From assembly GCF_034479375.1 (NCBI RefSeq), contig NZ_CP140155.1, forward strand, positions 4,316,501 to 4,380,500: 64,000 bases of DNA, written 5' to 3'. Each line of letters starts with the position of its first letter. The stretch's first letter is position 1. The notes beneath the pieces are model-generated. The model searched no databases. It was not told the origin of the DNA and saw only the letters and a list, made by a program, of their open reading frames with translations. Below are positions 1 through 10,700 of this stretch, in pieces. The stretch comes from Rhodopseudomonas palustris (GTDB taxonomy: Bacteria; Pseudomonadota; Alphaproteobacteria; Rhizobiales; Xanthobacteraceae). Made by a program: the position numbers and the translations under genes.

Positions 1-2
1 TC

Positions 3-2222
3 CACACGCTGCTCGAAGCCATCGCGCTGGTGGTGCTGGTGGTGATCCTGTTCCTGCAGACCTGGCGCGCCTCGATCATTCCGCTGATCGCGGTCCCGGT
101 GTCGGTGGTCGGCACCTTCGCGGTGATGCACGTGTTCGGATTCTCGATCAACGCGCTGACCCTGTTCGGGCTGGTGCTGGCGATCGGCATCGTGGTCGAC
201 GACGCCATCGTGGTGGTCGAGAATGTCGAGCGCAACATCGAGCGCGGGCTGAACCCGACGGACGCCGCCTATCAGGCGATGCGCGAAGTGACGGGCCCGA
301 TCATCGCGATCGCGCTGGTGCTGGTCGCGGTGTTCGTGCCGCTGGCCTTCATCACCGGCCTGACCGGGCAGTTCTACAAGCAGTTCGCCCTGACGGTGGC
401 GATCTCGACGGTGATCTCCGCCTTCAACTCGCTGACGCTGTCGCCGGCGCTGGCCGCACTGCTGCTGAAGGGCCACGAGGCGCCGAAGGACGTGCTGACG
501 CGGTTCATGGACAGGACGCTCGGCTGGTTCTTCGTCCGCTTCAACCGCTTCTTCGCGCGGAGCTCGGAGGCCTATGGCGGCGGCGTCAGGCGGGTGATCT
601 CGCGCCGCGCGATCGGCATGGCGGTGTATCTGCTGCTGGTCGGCGTCACCGGGTATCTGTTCCACGCGGTGCCGGGCGGCTTCGTGCCCGGACAGGACAA
701 GCAGTATCTGGTCGGCTTCGCGCAATTGCCGGACGGCGCCACGCTCGACCGCACCGAAGAGGTGATCCGTCGGATGGGCGAGATCGCCCAGCAGGAGCCG
801 GGGGTCGAGAATTCGATCCAGTTTCCCGGCCTGTCGATCAACGGCTTCACCAACTCGTCGAACTCCGGCATCGTCTTCATCGGCCTCAAGGATTTCGCGG
901 AGCGCAAGGACAAGTCGCTGAGCGGCAACGCCATCGCATTGGCGCTGAACATGAAGTTCGCCGGCATCCAGGACGCCTTCATCGCGATGTTCCCGCCGCC
1001 GCCGGTCGCCGGGCTCGGCACCATCGGCGGCTTCAAGCTGCAGATCGAGGATCGGGCCGGTCTCGGCTACGAGGCGCTCAACGACGCCACCAAGGCGTTC
1101 GTCGCCAAGGCGAGCGCACAGAAGGAGCTCGCCGGACTGTTCACCAGCTATCAGATCAACGTGCCGCAGCTCTATGCCGACGTCGACCGCACCAAGGCGC
1201 GGCAGCTCAACGTGCCGGTGACGTCCGTGTTCGAGACCATGCAGATCTATCTCGGCTCGCTCTACGTCAACGACTTCAACAAATTCGGCCGGACCTATTC
1301 GGTGCGGGTGCAGGCCGACGCCAAGTTCCGCGCGCGGGCCGACGATATCGGCCGGCTCGAGGTGCGATCCGACAGCAATGCGATGATCCCGCTGTCGACG
1401 CTGCTGCGCGTCAAGGAGAGCGCCGGGCCGGAGCGGGCGATGCGCTACAACGGCTTCCTCACCGCCGATGTCAGCGGCGGCGCAGCGCCCGGTTTTTCGA
1501 CCGGACAAGCCCAGGATGCGATCGAGCGCGTCGCCAAGGAGACGTTGCCGAAGGGCGTGTCTTATGAGTGGACCGAACTGACCTATCAGGAGATCATCGC
1601 GGGCAATTCGTCGCTGATCGTGTTTCCGGTGGCGCTGCTGCTGGTGTTCCTGGTGCTGGCCGCGCAATACGAAAGCCTGACGCTGCCGCTGTCGATCATC
1701 ATGATCGTGCCGATGGGTCTGCTGGCGGCGATGTTCGGCGTCTGGATCAGCAAGGGCGACAACAACGTCTTCACGCAGATCGGGCTGATCGTGCTTGTCG
1801 GGCTGTCGGCGAAGAACGCGATCCTGATCGTGGAATTCGCGCGCGAATTGGAGTTCGCGGGGCGAACCCCGGTGCAGGCGGCGATCGAGGCGAGCCGGCT
1901 GCGGCTGCGTCCGATCCTGATGACCTCGATGGCGTTCATCATGGGCGTGGTGCCGTTGGTGACGTCGAGCGGCGCCGGATCCGAAATGCGGCACGCGATG
2001 GGCGTCGCGGTGTTCGCCGGCATGATCGGCGTCACCGCCTTCGGGATCTTCTTCACGCCGATGTTCTACGTGGCTCTGCGCGCGCTGGCCGGCAACCGCC
2101 CGCTGACGCAGCACGGCGCAGCGACCGTCGATCACGACGCGCCGCTGGCGCCGGGATCGCATGCGCCGGGTCGGCATCCCGAGCCCGTGCCGACGTCACA
2201 CGACCCAGCTCCGTCGGCGTGA
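3..2222 (+). CDS. RND family multidrug efflux permease, AcrB/MexB-like (5' end missing)
   Basis: Inner-membrane pump subunit of a tripartite efflux system that exports hydrophobic compounds using the proton gradient. The frame is open to the left edge, so the N-terminal part (about 340 residues in AcrB) lies outside; 739 residues are visible. The first visible residues, HTLLEAIALVVL, match the second transmembrane helix of HAE1-type pumps. The motif VVDDAIVVVENVERN carries the paired aspartates of the proton relay, and SAKNAILIVEFA carries the conserved lysine of the later helix. The two large periplasmic blocks lie between the helix clusters. The last 50 residues are a hydrophilic His/Pro-rich tail. 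The adaptor gene is presumably upstream of the window. Substrate is unknown. Confidence 0.93.
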   Translation, partial: HTLLEAIALVVLVVILFLQTWRASIIPLIAVPVSVVGTFAVMHVFGFSINALTLFGLVLAIGIVVDDAIVVVENVERNIERGLNPTDAAYQAMREVTGPIIAIALVLVAVFVPLAFITGLTGQFYKQFALTVAISTVISAFNSLTLSPALAALLLKGHEAPKDVLTRFMDRTLGWFFVRFNRFFARSSEAYGGGVRRVISRRAIGMAVYLLLVGVTGYLFHAVPGGFVPGQDKQYLVGFAQLPDGATLDRTEEVIRRMGEIAQQEPGVENSIQFPGLSINGFTNSSNSGIVFIGLKDFAERKDKSLSGNAIALALNMKFAGIQDAFIAMFPPPPVAGLGTIGGFKLQIEDRAGLGYEALNDATKAFVAKASAQKELAGLFTSYQINVPQLYADVDRTKARQLNVPVTSVFETMQIYLGSLYVNDFNKFGRTYSVRVQADAKFRARADDIGRLEVRSDSNAMIPLSTLLRVKESAGPERAMRYNGFLTADVSGGAAPGFSTGQAQDAIERVAKETLPKGVSYEWTELTYQEIIAGNSSLIVFPVALLLVFLVLAAQYESLTLPLSIIMIVPMGLLAAMFGVWISKGDNNVFTQIGLIVLVGLSAKNAILIVEFARELEFAGRTPVQAAIEASRLRLRPILMTSMAFIMGVVPLVTSSGAGSEMRHAMGVAVFAGMIGVTAFGIFFTPMFYVALRALAGNRPLTQHGAATVDHDAPLAPGSHAPGRHPEPVPTSHDPAPSA

Positions 2223-2519
2223 CGTCCGGCCCCCGCAGACGACCAGCAAGAGGATCTGCATGCTTTACGATCTGATTTTAATGCTACCCTGGATTGCAAA
2301 GTTCTTCACCCTCCGCCGGTGGCGGAACCCATCCGCTGCGAAGGCCGAGGCCGGGCGGCGGACGAATGATTGGCGCTTTGTGCGGTCTTGGCTTAAAGCA
2401 GGGTGACCTCCCATCATCGTCGGCCTCCTGCGACTGCGCATCGTCAAAGCGCGCCGCGTCGACCGGTTCGGTCCCGGGACTTCCCATTCGGCGTCATCGC
2501 CCATTAAGGTGCTCTATCC
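2223..2519. other. Intergenic region between efflux permease and helicase
   Basis: About 300 bases without a recognised gene. It contains one short open frame with a reasonable ribosome site (2260..2406, listed separately) and, just before the helicase, AAGGTG about 8 bases ahead of its GTG start. I see no clear terminator for the efflux gene and no convincing -35/-10 pair. Confidence 0.5.
2260..2406 (+). CDS. Possible 48-residue small protein
   Basis: An ATG at 2260 is preceded by AAGAGGA, a fair Shine-Dalgarno sequence about 6 bases upstream. The product begins with an amphipathic or hydrophobic stretch (MLYDLILMLPWIAKFF) and continues as a basic tail. No family is recognised. Codon use is less G/C-biased at third positions than in the neighbouring genes, so it may be chance. 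It lies in the leader region of the RNA helicase gene, where a short translated leader would be possible. Confidence 0.25.
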   Translation: MLYDLILMLPWIAKFFTLRRWRNPSAAKAEAGRRTNDWRFVRSWLKAG

Positions 2520-4541
<2,022 letters not shown>

Positions 4542-4542
4542 T

Positions 4543-5415
4543 CTAAGCGACGCCCTGCGTGCCGCGGGCGAGGAAAAACAATTCGACCAGCCGGCCCTTC
4601 TTGCCGGCGAGGGCGAAGATGCATTCCGGCACCTCGGCGTCGAGTTCGGGCACCGGAATCCGCGCGATGCCGTCGCTGCGGCTCGAGCCATGCTCCCATA
4701 TGAAGCCGATGCCGAGCTGATTGGCGACGGCTTCGAGCATTCCCTCGCGGGTGTTGACGATCAGTGACGGCGTCGGGCGCAGGCTGATCTCGCGGAAGGC
4801 GCGGTCGACCGTGCGCTGCGTCGACGAATCGCGCGGCCGGAACACCAGCGGATAATGCGTCAGTTCGGCGATCCCGACCTGTTCGCGGCCCTGCAGCGGA
4901 TGGTCGGGGTGACACAACGCTACGACGCGCTGCGAGAGACATATTTCGCGGCGAAAGCGTTTGTCCGCCGGCACCTCGGGCAGCACGCCGATATCGACGC
5001 GCTGCTCGACCACGGCCGCGACGATCGCCGACCAGCTCCCGATCTCGATCGCCACCTGCACTTTCGGATAAAGCCGCTTGAATGCGGCGATCAGCGCCAT
5101 GCCGGGCATCGAATTGCCGAGGCCGACGCGGAGCTCGCCGCCGGCCAGCTCGCCGCGCTGCTGCAGGATCGAGAGCGCGTCGGCTTCCACCGCCTGCATC
5201 TTGCTGGTCGCGCCGTAAAGCTGGCGGCACAGCGAAGTGGGGATCAGGCTCGATCCATGGCGCTCGAACAGCGCCACATCGAATTCGGCCTCCAGCTCGC
5301 GCACCGATTGGGCCACCGCCGATTGCGACACGCCGATGTGCCGCGCGGCCGCAGCAAAGCTGCCGGTTTCGAACACTGCGTTGACTGCGCGCATCCGCGC
5401 CGATGTCAGGGCCAT
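4543..5415 (-). CDS. LysR family transcriptional regulator
   Basis: DNA-binding regulator of 290 residues. The N-terminal winged helix-turn-helix (FETGSFAAAARHIGVSQSAV) begins about 17 residues from the chosen ATG at 5415; a longer frame reaches 5502, but its extra residues do not fit the family start. The C-terminal substrate-binding domain spans about residues 90-285. It is divergent from the ABC importer that starts at 5580 and is the natural candidate to control it. The effector is unknown. Confidence 0.9.
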   Translation of the reverse strand: MALTSARMRAVNAVFETGSFAAAARHIGVSQSAVAQSVRELEAEFDVALFERHGSSLIPTSLCRQLYGATSKMQAVEADALSILQQRGELAGGELRVGLGNSMPGMALIAAFKRLYPKVQVAIEIGSWSAIVAAVVEQRVDIGVLPEVPADKRFRREICLSQRVVALCHPDHPLQGREQVGIAELTHYPLVFRPRDSSTQRTVDRAFREISLRPTPSLIVNTREGMLEAVANQLGIGFIWEHGSSRSDGIARIPVPELDAEVPECIFALAGKKGRLVELFFLARGTQGVA

Positions 5416-5493
5416 GCCGGCAATGTGCTCCCGGCCGCGCCGGCCATCCTTCGCGACAATGCCGCACGCTTCGTAAGGAAATCTCGCGAGGAC

Positions 5494-5519
5494 CATAAGC
5501 AAAGCTGTTGACTGTTATG
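5494..5519. promoter_or_regulatory. Possible LysR operator: CATAA-N16-TTATG inverted repeat
   Basis: In the 164-base divergent gap between the LysR gene and the importer operon, CATAA (5494-5498) and TTATG (5515-5519) form an inverted repeat with TTGACT (a -35-like hexamer, 5508-5513) inside it. Position and symmetry suit a LysR binding site, but the arms are short and chance is possible. Confidence 0.3.
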
Positions 5520-5579
5520 TGACTGTCAGGGGCCGCCCTTACCCACGTGCTTATCGATCGCAATCGAGGAGCAGGCGGT

Positions 5580-6737
5580 ATGGCGAGAATCGAACTCAGT
5601 GCGATCCGCAAATCCTTCGACGCCACCGACGTGCTGAAGGGCGTCGATCTGGCGATCGAGGACGGCGAATTCGTCTCGCTGGTCGGTCCGTCCGGCTGCG
5701 GCAAGTCGACCCTGTTGCGGATCATCGCCGGGCTCGAAGAACAGTCCTCCGGTGCCGTGAAGATCGGCGGTCAGCCGGTCGACGGCGTGCGGCCGAGCCA
5801 GCGCAATCTGGCGATGGTGTTCCAGTCCTACGCGCTGTATCCGCATCTCAGCGTCTACGACAATATCGCCGTGCCGCTGCGGATGAAGCGGCTGTCGACG
5901 CTGGAGCGGCTGCCGGCGCTCGGCCGGCTGCTGCCGAACCGCCACCGCGTCGAGCGCGAGATCCGCGGCGAGGTCGAGCGCGTCGCCGCCCAGCTCGAAC
6001 TCTCGGCCTATCTCAAGCGCAAGCCCGGCCAGCTCTCCGGCGGCCAGCGCCAGCGCGTCGCGGTCGGCCGCGCCATCGTGCGGCAGCCGGTGGCGTTCCT
6101 GTTCGACGAGCCGCTGTCCAATCTCGACGCCAAGCTGCGCGTGCACATGCGCGCCGAGATCGCCCAGCTCCATCGTCGGCTCGGCACCACCTTCGTGTAC
6201 GTCACCCACGATCAGGCCGAGGCGATGACGATGTCCGGCCGCATCGCCGTGATGATCGGCGGCGAACTGGTGCAGGTCGGCCGCCCCGCCGAGGTCTACG
6301 ACAACCCGCGCGACATCCGCGTCGCCGAGTTCGTCGGCAGTCCGAAGATCAACGTGTTTCCCGGTCACATCCGCACCGACGGCGCCGTCGAGATGCTCGG
6401 ACATCTGCTCGGCGTCGCAGCCTCCGGATCGGCGAGGCCCTGCCGCATCGGCATCCGCCCCGAACGGATCGAGCTCGGCGCCACCGGCGCGTTCGCCGGC
6501 GCCGTGGTGCATCTCGAGAACATGGGCGCCGAGGCGTTCGTGCATCTCGGCGTCGACGGCATGCCGACGCCGGTGCTGGCGCGGATCGGCGACGTCCGCG
6601 CATTGCCGCCGCTCGGCAGCAGTACGCGGTTCGGCGTCGCGCCCGACGCCATCCGGCTGTTCGATGCCGCCGGCAAACGGATCGAAACGCATCTGCCGGC
6701 AGCGACGCATCGCGCGCGGGAGGCGGCCAGTGTCTGA
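5580..6737 (+). CDS. ugpC: ABC transporter ATP-binding protein, MalK/UgpC type
   Basis: ATPase of a CUT1-type carbohydrate or glycerol-3-phosphate importer; energises the two permeases that follow. The 385-residue product has Walker A GPSGCGKST (about 37-45), Q-loop in VFQSYALYPH, signature LSGGQRQR, and Walker B/D-loop FLFDEPLSNLDAK, which is typical of MalK/UgpC/MsmK proteins. A C-terminal TOBE/regulatory region follows (from about residue 245). ATG 5580 is chosen because GAGGAG lies 8-14 bases upstream; a frame-open ATG at 5547 lacks this. It overlaps the next gene by 8 bases. The symbol is by family; the substrate is inferred. Confidence 0.88.
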   Translation: MARIELSAIRKSFDATDVLKGVDLAIEDGEFVSLVGPSGCGKSTLLRIIAGLEEQSSGAVKIGGQPVDGVRPSQRNLAMVFQSYALYPHLSVYDNIAVPLRMKRLSTLERLPALGRLLPNRHRVEREIRGEVERVAAQLELSAYLKRKPGQLSGGQRQRVAVGRAIVRQPVAFLFDEPLSNLDAKLRVHMRAEIAQLHRRLGTTFVYVTHDQAEAMTMSGRIAVMIGGELVQVGRPAEVYDNPRDIRVAEFVGSPKINVFPGHIRTDGAVEMLGHLLGVAASGSARPCRIGIRPERIELGATGAFAGAVVHLENMGAEAFVHLGVDGMPTPVLARIGDVRALPPLGSSTRFGVAPDAIRLFDAAGKRIETHLPAATHRAREAASV

Positions 6738-7674
6738 CGCCGCCTCCACCCTCGGCACGGTTCCGCTGGCGCGGCCGGCTCCCGTCGTCACCTCCCGACG
6801 CTCACCGCGGCTGGGCCATGTCGCCGCCTACGGGCTGGTCGGGCCCGCCTTTGTGCTGATGCTCCTGATGCTGCTCGGGCCGCTCCTCGGCGTGATCGCG
6901 CTGTCGTTCACCGACTACCAGCTCGGCGCGCCGTCGCTCGGCTGGATCGGGCTCGCCAATTATCAGGAGATGTTCGCCGATCGGGTGTTCTGGATCTCGC
7001 TGACCAATACACTGACCTATGTGGTGATCGTGGTGCCGGGCGCGGTCGCGCTCGGCCTCGGCGTCGCCTTGCTGATCCAGAGCGGCGCCGGGCTGCGCGG
7101 CTTCTATCGCATGGTGTATTTCCTGCCGGTGATGGCGACGTTGATCGCGATGGCGATCGTCTGGGAGTTCATGCTGCATCCGCAATTCGGGCTGGTGAAC
7201 GGGCTGCTGCGCAGCGTCGGGCTGCCCGCGCATGGCTGGTTGCAGGACAGCAACACGGCGCTGCTGTCGCTCTGCGTGATCGGTATCTGGCAGGCGCTCG
7301 GCTTCAACATGGTGCTGTTCCTCGCCGGCCTGGTCTCGATCCCGAAATCGCTCTACGACGCCGCCGAGATCGACGGCGCCGGCAGCGCGTGGTCGCGGTT
7401 CCGGCTGGTGACCTGGCCGCTGCTCGGGCCGGTCACGGTGTTCGTCGTGGTGATCACCGGCATCCGTTCCTTCCAGGTGTTCGACACCGTGCACGTCCTC
7501 ACCAAAGGCGGGCCGTCGAAATCCACCGAAGTGCTGATCCACACCATGTACATGGAAGGATTCGAGTTCTTCCGCTCCGGATATGCCGCGGCGCTGACCG
7601 TGGTGTTCCTGGTGTTCGTGCTGGCGCTGACCCTGGTCAAGGCCCGCCTCGCCGCCCGACAGGTGCACGCATGA
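6730..7674 (+). CDS. ABC importer permease, UgpA/MalF-like
   Basis: First membrane subunit of the CUT1-type importer, 314 residues, with about six transmembrane helices. The EAA loop that docks on the ATPase is visible as LYDAAEIDGAGSAWSRFRLV near residue 210. GTG 6730 overlaps the end of the ATPase gene; the frame stays open upstream to 6664, but that extension is arginine-rich and overlaps coding sequence. The stop codon overlaps the ATG of the second permease (ATGA), indicating translational coupling. Confidence 0.88.
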   Translation: MSDAASTLGTVPLARPAPVVTSRRSPRLGHVAAYGLVGPAFVLMLLMLLGPLLGVIALSFTDYQLGAPSLGWIGLANYQEMFADRVFWISLTNTLTYVVIVVPGAVALGLGVALLIQSGAGLRGFYRMVYFLPVMATLIAMAIVWEFMLHPQFGLVNGLLRSVGLPAHGWLQDSNTALLSLCVIGIWQALGFNMVLFLAGLVSIPKSLYDAAEIDGAGSAWSRFRLVTWPLLGPVTVFVVVITGIRSFQVFDTVHVLTKGGPSKSTEVLIHTMYMEGFEFFRSGYAAALTVVFLVFVLALTLVKARLAARQVHA

Positions 7675-8507
7675 TCGACGCGCTGAAGCTGCGCCCCTGG
7701 GCGGTACTACGCCACGTCGTGCTGTTGTGCGGCGCGCTGGTGGTGCTGACGCCGTTCATCTGGATGATCTCGACGGCGTCGAAGCCGCCGGCCGAGATCT
7801 ACACCAGCGACGTGCATCTGATCCCGCATCACTTCGCGCTGTGGGAGAACCTGCAGGAAGCCTTCGCCAAGTCCAACCTCGGGCGGTTCCTGCTCAACGG
7901 CCTGATCGTCACGGTGTCGATCTTCGTGCTGCAGGTGCTGGTCGCGCTGCCGGCCGCCTATGCGCTGGCGAAGCTGCGCTTCGTCGGCCGCAAGACGTTG
8001 TTCGCACTGGTGCTGTTCGGCATTCTGATTCCGCCGCAGGCGACCGCGATCCCGGTGTTCCTGCTGCTGCACCAGATCGGCGCGCTCGACAGCTACGCGG
8101 CCCTGGTGCTGCCCTTCACCATCTCGGTGTTCGGCATCTTCCTGATGCGGCAGTTCTTCAAGACCGTGCCGGACGATCTGATCGACGCCGCGCGGATGGA
8201 CGGCATCTCCGAATTCGGCATCGTCTGGCGGGTGATGCTGCCGACCGCGATCCCGGCGGTCACCGCCTTCGGCATCTTCTCGGTCGTCGCCCATTGGAAC
8301 GATTATTTCTGGCCGCTGATCGTGCTCAACAGCGAGCAGTTGCGGACGCCGCCGCTCGCGGTCGCGCATTTCCGCAACGCCGAGGCCGGCACCAATTACG
8401 GCCCGCTGATGGCCGCGGCGCTGGTGATCATCACGCCGCTGGTGATCGCGTTCCTGCTCGCCCAACGCCGGTTCATCGAAGGCATCACGATGACCGGTCT
8501 GAAGTAA
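7671..8507 (+). CDS. ABC importer permease, UgpE/MalG-like
   Basis: Second membrane subunit of the importer, 278 residues, six predicted helices, with the EAA motif LIDAARMDGISEFGIVWRVM and the typical MalG/UgpE C-terminus ending in RRFIEGITMTGLK. It starts with ATG overlapping the stop of the first permease by four bases and is followed after 30 bases by the binding-protein gene, which has its own AAGGAG site. Confidence 0.9.
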   Translation: MIDALKLRPWAVLRHVVLLCGALVVLTPFIWMISTASKPPAEIYTSDVHLIPHHFALWENLQEAFAKSNLGRFLLNGLIVTVSIFVLQVLVALPAAYALAKLRFVGRKTLFALVLFGILIPPQATAIPVFLLLHQIGALDSYAALVLPFTISVFGIFLMRQFFKTVPDDLIDAARMDGISEFGIVWRVMLPTAIPAVTAFGIFSVVAHWNDYFWPLIVLNSEQLRTPPLAVAHFRNAEAGTNYGPLMAAALVIITPLVIAFLLAQRRFIEGITMTGLK

Positions 8508-8537
8508 CGACGTCCCTCTCACACAAGGAGATCTCTT

Positions 8538-9818
8538 ATGTTGCGAACCTGGATGGCTGCGGCGGCTCTCACGCTCGCCGCCGGCTGCGCCCACGCGCAG
8601 ACGCAGACCGAAGTCGTGCTGCAATATCCCTATCCCGAGCTGTTCACCGAGACCCACAAACAGATCGCGGCCGAATTCGCCAAGGTGCATCCGGAGATCA
8701 AGGTGAGCTTCCGGGCGCCTTACGAATCCTACGAGGAAGGCACCCAGAAGGTGCTGCGTGAGGCCGTCACCAATCAGGTCCCCGACGTCACCTTCCAGGG
8801 CCTGAACCGCGTCCGCGTGCTGGTCGACAAGAACATTCCGGCCGAACTCGACGGCTACATCGCCGCCGAAAAGGACTTCGACAAGCAAGGCTTCCACCAG
8901 GCGATGTACGACATCGGCACCGCCAGCGGGAAGGTCTACGCGCTGCCGTTCGCGATCTCGCTGCCGATCGTCTACGTCAATGTCGATCTGGTGAAGCGGG
9001 TCGGCGGCGACCCGAACAATCTGCCGACCAGCTGGGACGGCCTGATCGACCTCGCCAAGAAGGTCAAGGCGCTCGGCCCGGACTATAACGGCATCACCTA
9101 CGCCTGGGACATCACCGGCAACTGGCTGTGGCAGGCGCCGGTGTTCGCCCGCGGCGGCACCATGCTGAACGCGGACGAAACCAAGGTGGCGTTCGATGGC
9201 CCCGAAGGCCAGTTCGCCATGAAGCAGATCGCCCGCCTCGTCACCGAGGGCGGCATGCCGAATCTCGACCAGCCGTCGATGCGCGCCGCCTTCGCGGCGG
9301 GCAAGACCGGCATCCACATCACCTCGACCTCCGATCTCAACAAGACCACCCAGATGATCGGCGGCAAGTTCACGCTGAAGACCCACATCTTCCCGGACGT
9401 CGTCAAGCCGAACGGCCGGCTGCCGGCCGGCGGCAACGTGGTGCTCATCACCGCCAAGGACAAGGCCAAGCGTGACGCAGCCTGGGAAGTGGTGAAATTC
9501 TGGACCGGCCCGAAGGGCGCGGCGATCATGGCCGAGACCACCGGCTACATGCCGCCCAACAAGGTCGCCAACGACGTCTATCTCAAGGACTTCTACGAGA
9601 AGAACCCGAACAACTACACCGCGGTGAGCCAGCTCGCGCTGCTGACCAAGTGGTACGCGTTCCCCGGCGACAACGGCCTCAAGATCACCGACGTGATCAA
9701 GGACCATCTCAACTCGATCGTGACCGGAACCCGGGCCAAGGAGCCGGACGCGGTGCTCGTCGACATGACCAAGGACGTGCAGAAGCTGCTGCCGAAATCG
9801 GTCGGCGCGGCGCGCTGA
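8538..9818 (+). CDS. ABC importer periplasmic binding protein, family 1 (UgpB-like)
   Basis: Secreted solute-binding protein of 426 residues that delivers substrate to the adjacent permeases. The first 20 residues (MLRTWMAAAALTLAAGCAHA, then Q) form a signal peptide; a Cys before the cleavage site is compatible with, but does not prove, a lipoprotein. The rest is an extracellular solute-binding family 1 fold with regions resembling UgpB (LPFAISLPIVYVNVDL; TTGYMPPNK). An AAGGAGAT site lies 8 bases upstream. A strong terminator follows at 9834. The substrate could be glycerol-3-phosphate, a glycerophosphodiester or a sugar; the downstream phosphodiesterases favour a phosphorylated glycerol compound (inference). 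Confidence 0.88.
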   Translation: MLRTWMAAAALTLAAGCAHAQTQTEVVLQYPYPELFTETHKQIAAEFAKVHPEIKVSFRAPYESYEEGTQKVLREAVTNQVPDVTFQGLNRVRVLVDKNIPAELDGYIAAEKDFDKQGFHQAMYDIGTASGKVYALPFAISLPIVYVNVDLVKRVGGDPNNLPTSWDGLIDLAKKVKALGPDYNGITYAWDITGNWLWQAPVFARGGTMLNADETKVAFDGPEGQFAMKQIARLVTEGGMPNLDQPSMRAAFAAGKTGIHITSTSDLNKTTQMIGGKFTLKTHIFPDVVKPNGRLPAGGNVVLITAKDKAKRDAAWEVVKFWTGPKGAAIMAETTGYMPPNKVANDVYLKDFYEKNPNNYTAVSQLALLTKWYAFPGDNGLKITDVIKDHLNSIVTGTRAKEPDAVLVDMTKDVQKLLPKSVGAAR

Positions 9819-9833
9819 TACGCAACGACCTGC

Positions 9834-9867
9834 GCGGAGCGGGCTTGCCCGCTCCGCCTTCTTTTTT
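9834..9867 (+). terminator. Rho-independent terminator after the binding-protein gene
   Basis: A perfect 10-bp stem GCGGAGCGGG / CCCGCTCCGC with the four-base loop CTTG is followed by CTTCTTTTTT. It begins 16 bases after the binding-protein stop and ends 12 bases before the first phosphodiesterase ATG. It should end or attenuate transcription before the phosphodiesterases. Confidence 0.85.
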
Positions 9868-9878
9868 GGGAGGACGCC

Positions 9879-10700
9879 ATGAAACTGATCCAGCTCAGCG
9901 ATATCCATCTGACGAATCCGGGGGCGACGATCGGCGGCCGCGATCCGCGGCGGAATTTCGAGCGCGCACTGGCGCACGTGCTGCGCGATCACCACGACGC
10001 CGAGCTGATGGTGATCACCGGCGATCTGTCGGATTGGGGCGATCGCGACGATTATCTCTGGCTCAAGACCACGCTCGACGCGTTTCCGATTCCGACGCGG
10101 CTGTGCATCGGCAATCACGATCGTCGCGACGTGTTCCTGAGCGTGTTTCCCGAATATGACGACGGCGGCTTCGTGCAGGGCTTCCACGACGTCTCGGCGG
10201 GACGCTGCCTGTTTCTCGACACGGTCGAACCGGGCACCCATGCGGGCCGCTATTGCGAGGCGCGGCAAGTCTGGCTGCAACGGCAATTGACCGGGCACCC
10301 CGGCCCGTTCCTGCTGTTCATGCATCATCACCCGATGCCGACCCATCTCGGCCCGATGGACCAGATCGGCCTGCGCGATGACGGCGCGTTCCGGCAGGTC
10401 GTCGGCCGGCACCGCGACCGCATCCGTCACGTCTTTTTCGGCCATTGCCACCTGCCGCTGTCAGGCTCGGTCGCGGGCGTGCCGACGTCGTCGCTGCGCG
10501 GCACCAATCACGCGTCCTTTCCGCTGTTCTCCGAGACGGCGATGCTGAGCGCATCGGACCTGCCGGAATCCTACGGCGTCGCCTTCATCGGCGACGACTA
10601 CGTCACCGTGCACATGGTCGAGTTCGGCTACACCGGCCCGATCCGGGTCGAAGGTTCGCCCGACTACACGGCCTGGGATCGGGAGACCATGGTGCGATGA
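9879..10700 (+). CDS. Metallophosphoesterase, CpdA/GpdQ-like (copy 1)
   Basis: Calcineurin-like dinuclear metal phosphoesterase of 273 residues; relatives hydrolyse glycerophosphodiesters or cyclic nucleotides. All metal-binding motifs are present: SDIHLT (Asp8, His10), TGDLSDW, GNHDRRD, LFMHHHP and GHCH. No signal peptide, so cytoplasmic. GGGAGGA lies just upstream of the ATG. The stop overlaps the start of a paralogous second gene by four bases. Position behind a Ugp-like importer suggests that it opens an imported phosphodiester (inference). Confidence 0.85.
   Translation: MKLIQLSDIHLTNPGATIGGRDPRRNFERALAHVLRDHHDAELMVITGDLSDWGDRDDYLWLKTTLDAFPIPTRLCIGNHDRRDVFLSVFPEYDDGGFVQGFHDVSAGRCLFLDTVEPGTHAGRYCEARQVWLQRQLTGHPGPFLLFMHHHPMPTHLGPMDQIGLRDDGAFRQVVGRHRDRIRHVFFGHCHLPLSGSVAGVPTSSLRGTNHASFPLFSETAMLSASDLPESYGVAFIGDDYVTVHMVEFGYTGPIRVEGSPDYTAWDRETMVR

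Noticed and set aside
7707..10451. Long minus-strand open frame (over 900 codons) opposite the importer genes
   Set aside because: Its product is an His/Arg/Asp-rich string without domains, and the opposite strand holds four well-recognised genes. This is the usual antisense shadow in GC-rich DNA.
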